The position numbers and the translations under genes were made by a program. The notes below the pieces were generated by a model. That model was not told the origin of the DNA, made no database searches, and was given only the letters and a program-made list of their open reading frames with translations. DNA of 64,000 nucleotides from Adiantum capillus-veneris (lineage: Eukaryota > Streptophyta > Polypodiopsida > Polypodiales > Pteridaceae): assembly GCA_014529385.2 (NCBI GenBank), contig CM043952.1, positions 64,940,370 to 65,004,369 of the forward strand, read 5' to 3'. Positions 60,685 to 64,000 of this stretch are shown here, in pieces (the first letter of the stretch is position 1; each line of letters opens with the position of its first letter).

Positions 60685-61347
60685 CTCTCAAGCAATACAC
60701 GAACAATGCAAAGGAAACGCAACCAATGATACAACCTAAGAGATTTTACCTCACGACTAAGCATATGAGATTGGCAAACTCAACAGGCGAGAAACCCCAT
60801 GCGCATATTGAGGGGTTCCATACTTTTCAAGAGCGTCGCAACTTCATGAATAAGTGCGACGCAAGATATAAAGCTCTAGACCAAACGATGGCCACACCAA
60901 ATACAAACAGGATGACAACAGGTACTATTAGAAAAGGAAAATATAATGCCTTATGTCTGTTGTGCTAACCAGCTTGCTCCTACATCCTGCAGGTCTCATG
61001 AAGCAAATACTTGAAGAGCTTGATATCCAGTACAAGGATGATGAGAGTATGTTACGTAATGTTGAAGCACAACAACTCATCGACACAAAAACTGAAGGAA
61101 TTACATTGTACGCGATGGAGCAGCTGCGGTTTGGTTACAACATTGATTTGGTTGAAATTTCAAAAGCTACTCAAGAAAAATGTGCCGCTATATTGACAAA
61201 TTTCATGACTTCGACAAACCACACGCACGATGCAACTAATCCACCTATCACAATCCGGAAGGTAGCATGGCGCTACAGTGAACACAAGGCAGTAAATTAC
61301 GGCCAACCAGCCTCCCCATACGAGCTAGTTGCAACAGACCAAGGCAA
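60685..61347 (+). CDS. Spliced gene of unknown family, exons upstream of GIY-YIG
   Basis: Exon 60685-60921 (acceptor CTTACTGTGCAG before it) reads LKQYTNNAKETQPMIQPKRF, then KPHAHIEGFHTFQERRNFMN. A 71-base phase-1 GT-AG intron (60922-60992) joins it to exon 60993-61347 (MKQILEELDIQYKDD, GITLYAMEQLRFGYNIDLVE, TIRKVAWRYSEHK). The frame stays consistent across the splice, which supports a real gene. No domain is recognised. The first exon(s) were not found; the open frame extends left to about 60585. From the donor at 61347/61348 a second intron leads into the GIY-YIG exon. It is on the same strand, about 430 bases after the Helitron helicase. Confidence 0.6.
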
Positions 61348-61436
61348 GTATGGATAACAAGTATCACTAGCTTCCATTCATTTCTCCGTAGCACTGTCAT
61401 TTTTTTATTTACCTAACCAATCTACATGAACTGCAG

Positions 61437-61730
61437 ATTTAGACACTCGTCAACAACCAGAGACAAGCATCGTCCTTCCACCCCAGAAAAAGCAACGTCG
61501 CGGGAAGAATACATAGTCTACAATATACGATGCACGAAAAACGATAGGAGATATATCGGAGTTACGAATAACATCCATAAACGCATTGGCCAGCACAAGC
61601 GCAATCCTTCAAAGAGAATGCGAGTGGACATGCAGACACACATTCCTTTCGAGGACAATTTTGAAATTACCACTTTAGCAACTAGTACCAATATACATAA
61701 AGCTAGAAACTTAGAACTATATTAACCAAC
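61437..61730 (+). CDS. GIY-YIG endonuclease domain exon, truncated
   Basis: The exon follows an 89-base intron (61348-61436, acceptor CTGCAG). After a basic linker (RHSSTTRDKHRPSTPEKA) comes EEYIVYNIRCTKNDRRYIGV, the two-strand signature of GIY-YIG nucleases, then NIHKRIGQHKRNP (conserved Arg/His) and STNIHKARNLE with the metal-binding Glu. Shortly after this Glu the frame hits a stop at 61723 because an insertion begins. The lost part (YIKQHKT...GYNVCSG) is present farther right in 62415-62781. These enzymes cut DNA in homing endonucleases, repair proteins and Penelope-like retroelements. The source of this one is unknown. Confidence 0.75.
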
Positions 61731-62301
61731 AACAGAATTTGTCAGACGAGGACGGAGCTTGACCCGCAGGCGCATGGAAACAACTAGGTGGGTGTCAAAT
61801 CACCTACTCGATCTTCTAATGACAATCACTACTAAGGAAATCAAATCTAAGTTCTAAAATACGCAAGTGACTGAAATCCGTACTACGAACGAATGCTATA
61901 CGAAACAGGATCTAGAATCATTGAATCGATCTCAAACTCAAGGGGAAGTCTATACACTAGGTAAGAACAACACCCTAAAGACTTGAACTGCAAAATCAAC
62001 CTATAACCACTCCGTGCGGCAAACGCGTATGAAGACAGGCCGAAAAATACAGGTGACCGAAACTTGACCCCGATGGTACTAATGTGTAGCTCTACTCGTT
62101 GTGGTTCTATAGATATGCTGCACGCTCTATTCCGACACACGAGTTGGAAGAAAACTCACACCGAAGCTCGTAGGAACTTACCACACGTAGAAGCCGATAG
62201 CGCGCACTCTTGGTATCTGTGCGTAGCTCTCACCGTTGCTAACACAATGGCGGTGTCGCTTCTCCAATGGCGGCCCCGTAGCTCGCGCAACAAGAAGATA
62301 A

Positions 62302-62376
<75 letters not shown>

Positions 62377-62414
62377 ACAGTCACAGCGCTCAAAAACTCA
62401 CTTTGATTAATAAT
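61731..62414 (+). mobile_element. About 690-bp insertion in the GIY-YIG gene
   Basis: The left flank (to TATATTAA, 61719-61726) and right flank (AACACAAAACAAC, from about 62415) are adjacent in the intact repeat copy at 62660-62690. The bases between them are therefore inserted, replacing about two bases. The insert has a (CT)n block at 62305-62374, no long ORF, no clear inverted repeats and no clean target duplication. Its class is unknown. Confidence 0.65.
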
Positions 62415-62870
62415 TGAACACAAAACAACAACTGCATTAGGTTATAACGTTTGTTCCGGACATCCACCAAGGTTGAGGATATATTATTTTTTGAAAAATC
62501 ACAAGAAAATATAGCTGCGAACGACTGCCGTCTTTATTTCATTGTTTTGCTCACTGTCTTTGTTACATAACTTTGATCGTTGCCTACAACAATGTCTTTT
62601 TGTGGACAATTTTGAAATTACCACTTTAGCAACTAGCACCAATATACATAAAGCTAGAAACTTAGAACATTTCTATATTAAACAACACAAAACAACAACT
62701 GCATTAGGTTATAACGTTTGTTCCGGACATCCACCAAGGTTGAGAATATATTATTTTTTGAAAAATCACAAGAAAATATAGCTACGAACTACTGCCGTCT
62801 TTATTTCATTGTTTTGCTCACTGTCTTTGTCACATAACTTTGCTCATTGCCTACAACAATGTCTTTTTGT
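62415..62870 (+). pseudogene. GIY-YIG C-terminal half, tandemly duplicated
   Basis: 62415-62603 is the displaced end of the first copy (GYNVCSGHPPRLRIYYF at about 62440-62490). 62604-62870 is a second copy starting at GGACAATTTTGAAATTACC. It carries DNFEITTLATSTNIHKARNL, EHFYIKQHKTTTALGYNV and CSGHPPR without interruption. The second copy has the catalytic Glu and the GYN motif but lacks the YIVY...YIG strands. Neither copy alone is a complete domain. Confidence 0.8.
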
Positions 62871-62940
62871 TTCCATTCAAACTATGACAGACATGACAAC
62901 TTATCAACTGCTTTGATTTAAATGATTTTTCTTTTCAGTT

Positions 62941-63254
62941 TAGAATGGGTAGGCCAATTCCAACTGATCTGATTGAGTAGCAGCCAGAATTTGAGACTGC
63001 AATGTACAAGTTGCAATAATGTCTTTACCCAAATTTGCAAGAGCGGGTGCTCTAACACTACATGCATAAATGGAGTGAATTCATTCCATGGCCAGTTCAA
63101 CCACCTACCCCATGGCATCCTCATTACATCACTTGGAATACACTTAGTCGACAAATCACCATCGACATCGCCGTGCTGGCTAGTTGCTCCACAAAACACC
63201 ATTGTATGTTGTTCGTGTAGATTGCGGACGTGCTCGGCCTACTCGATACTATAG
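62941..63254 (+). CDS. Possible exon with Cys pairs
   Basis: A good acceptor (TTTTTCTTTTCAG at 62926-62938) precedes an open stretch with LQCTSCNNVFTQICKSGCSN and later CWLVAPQNTIVCCSC. The Cys spacing could bind zinc, but the family is not recognised and no splice partner was established. It might be the continuation of the upstream spliced gene or a chance ORF. Confidence 0.25.
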
Positions 63255-63556
63255 AATTAAATTACTCTAATGTGGTCCTCAACCACCTTCAGTCAGCTAA
63301 ACAATTCGTTTTGGGCTATTTCTCTGTCAACCAGTTACCCACACGTGCAACTTTGAAGAGCATCTTACTGATATAGTCCTCCTCCTCTTCTCCACATAAG
63401 TTTTGTCCATTTCATTTTAAAGAAGTCATTGCAAGCTACATTCAAAGTTCCGTTCTTAATTCATCAGCTTTTTGGCATAGTATTTTCATCAAATCGTTTC
63501 AGTCACTTACACTCACTTGGCGTAACAAGATTTGTGCAAAACAAATAATAAGTGCT

Positions 63557-63610
<54 letters not shown>

Positions 63611-64000
63611 TTTCATTTCTATAATCTTCTTTACGGATCTATACTCTTGTTCAATGCTTGCTCTTGTTGAGTGCTTGAAGGCTTGTACCTTTATACCAGT
63701 ATGTTATCCACTTCCGGTTATACAGGCTAGCGAAACACTCTAGTTCGGTGGTTCTTGCTTCAAGCTTCAAAGATTTGGCTTCTAAGATGTGCGGATCTCG
63801 ATTTGGGCTCAAGCTCAAGACATCTTTGACTTGCTCTTGCGAGGTGATGGAGGCTTTGGAGTTTGCCCTGTCGACGGCTTTAGCTCCTCTCTTCGATTTC
63901 ATTATGATTAGTGTTGCATTGATCCTTATGGTGCTTGGTTCTATGTTGATCTGGTACGTCTGTTTCTCAATGGCTTGGTGGATGAGATTGAGGATGTGGT
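63255..64000. other. No recognisable gene; (CT)n at 63560-63606
   Basis: The right end of the window has a CT microsatellite and short ORFs on both strands, none with a motif. Confidence 0.45.

Overview
The window looks like nuclear DNA of a land plant with a large, repeat-rich genome. The signs are short plant-type introns, a plant subfamily-A GATA factor, several Ty1/copia and Ty3/gypsy retrotransposons with initiator-Met-tRNA primer sites, LINEs, a Helitron, and very dense (GA/CT)n microsatellites. A fern or another seed-free plant would fit, but that is inference; nothing here identifies the species. I see no bacterial operons, CRISPR arrays or rRNA genes.

Layout. 1-5034: the 5' half of a decayed Ty3/gypsy element on the minus strand, running off the left edge. 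5040-8556: a decayed intron-containing gene (coiled coil, then a RING-like Cys/His exon) followed by an FCP1-like phosphatase fragment. 5413-6800 and 8574-10170 are long degenerate arrays of an AAGTGCTT/AAGCACTT core. 10170-17250: no convincing gene, several local tandem duplications and (GA)n blocks. 17250-27600: nested minus-strand retroelements (a copia gag remnant whose LTR is split by another copia at 18697-24202, then an internally deleted gypsy with integrase and chromodomain). 28480-32150: a copia gag fragment and two LINE copies in opposite orientation. 33190-33300: a tRNA-like SINE candidate. 34467-35837: the one clearly intact host gene, a two-exon GATA zinc-finger transcription factor. 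36352-36484: a foldback. 36917-43054: a microsatellite-packed region between weak inverted repeats, possibly a non-autonomous TIR transposon. 43801-47755: a LINE with an inverted 5' part, split by a small copia (44455-47049) whose domains are in an abnormal order. 50664-60250: a Helitron Rep/helicase gene split by a complete copia element (51836-57427, 5-bp target duplication). 60585-62870: an intron-containing gene of unknown family leading into a GIY-YIG nuclease domain, later damaged by an insertion and a tandem duplication.

The most notable part is the right end. Removing the copia and one copy of its target duplication makes the Helitron reading frame continuous. Just downstream, on the same strand, is a spliced gene whose canonical GT-AG intron joins an unrecognised domain in frame to a GIY-YIG endonuclease. 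A donor 4 bases upstream would instead give a short protein with a basic tail. Whether this nuclease gene belongs to the Helitron is not proven, but the pairing is unusual.
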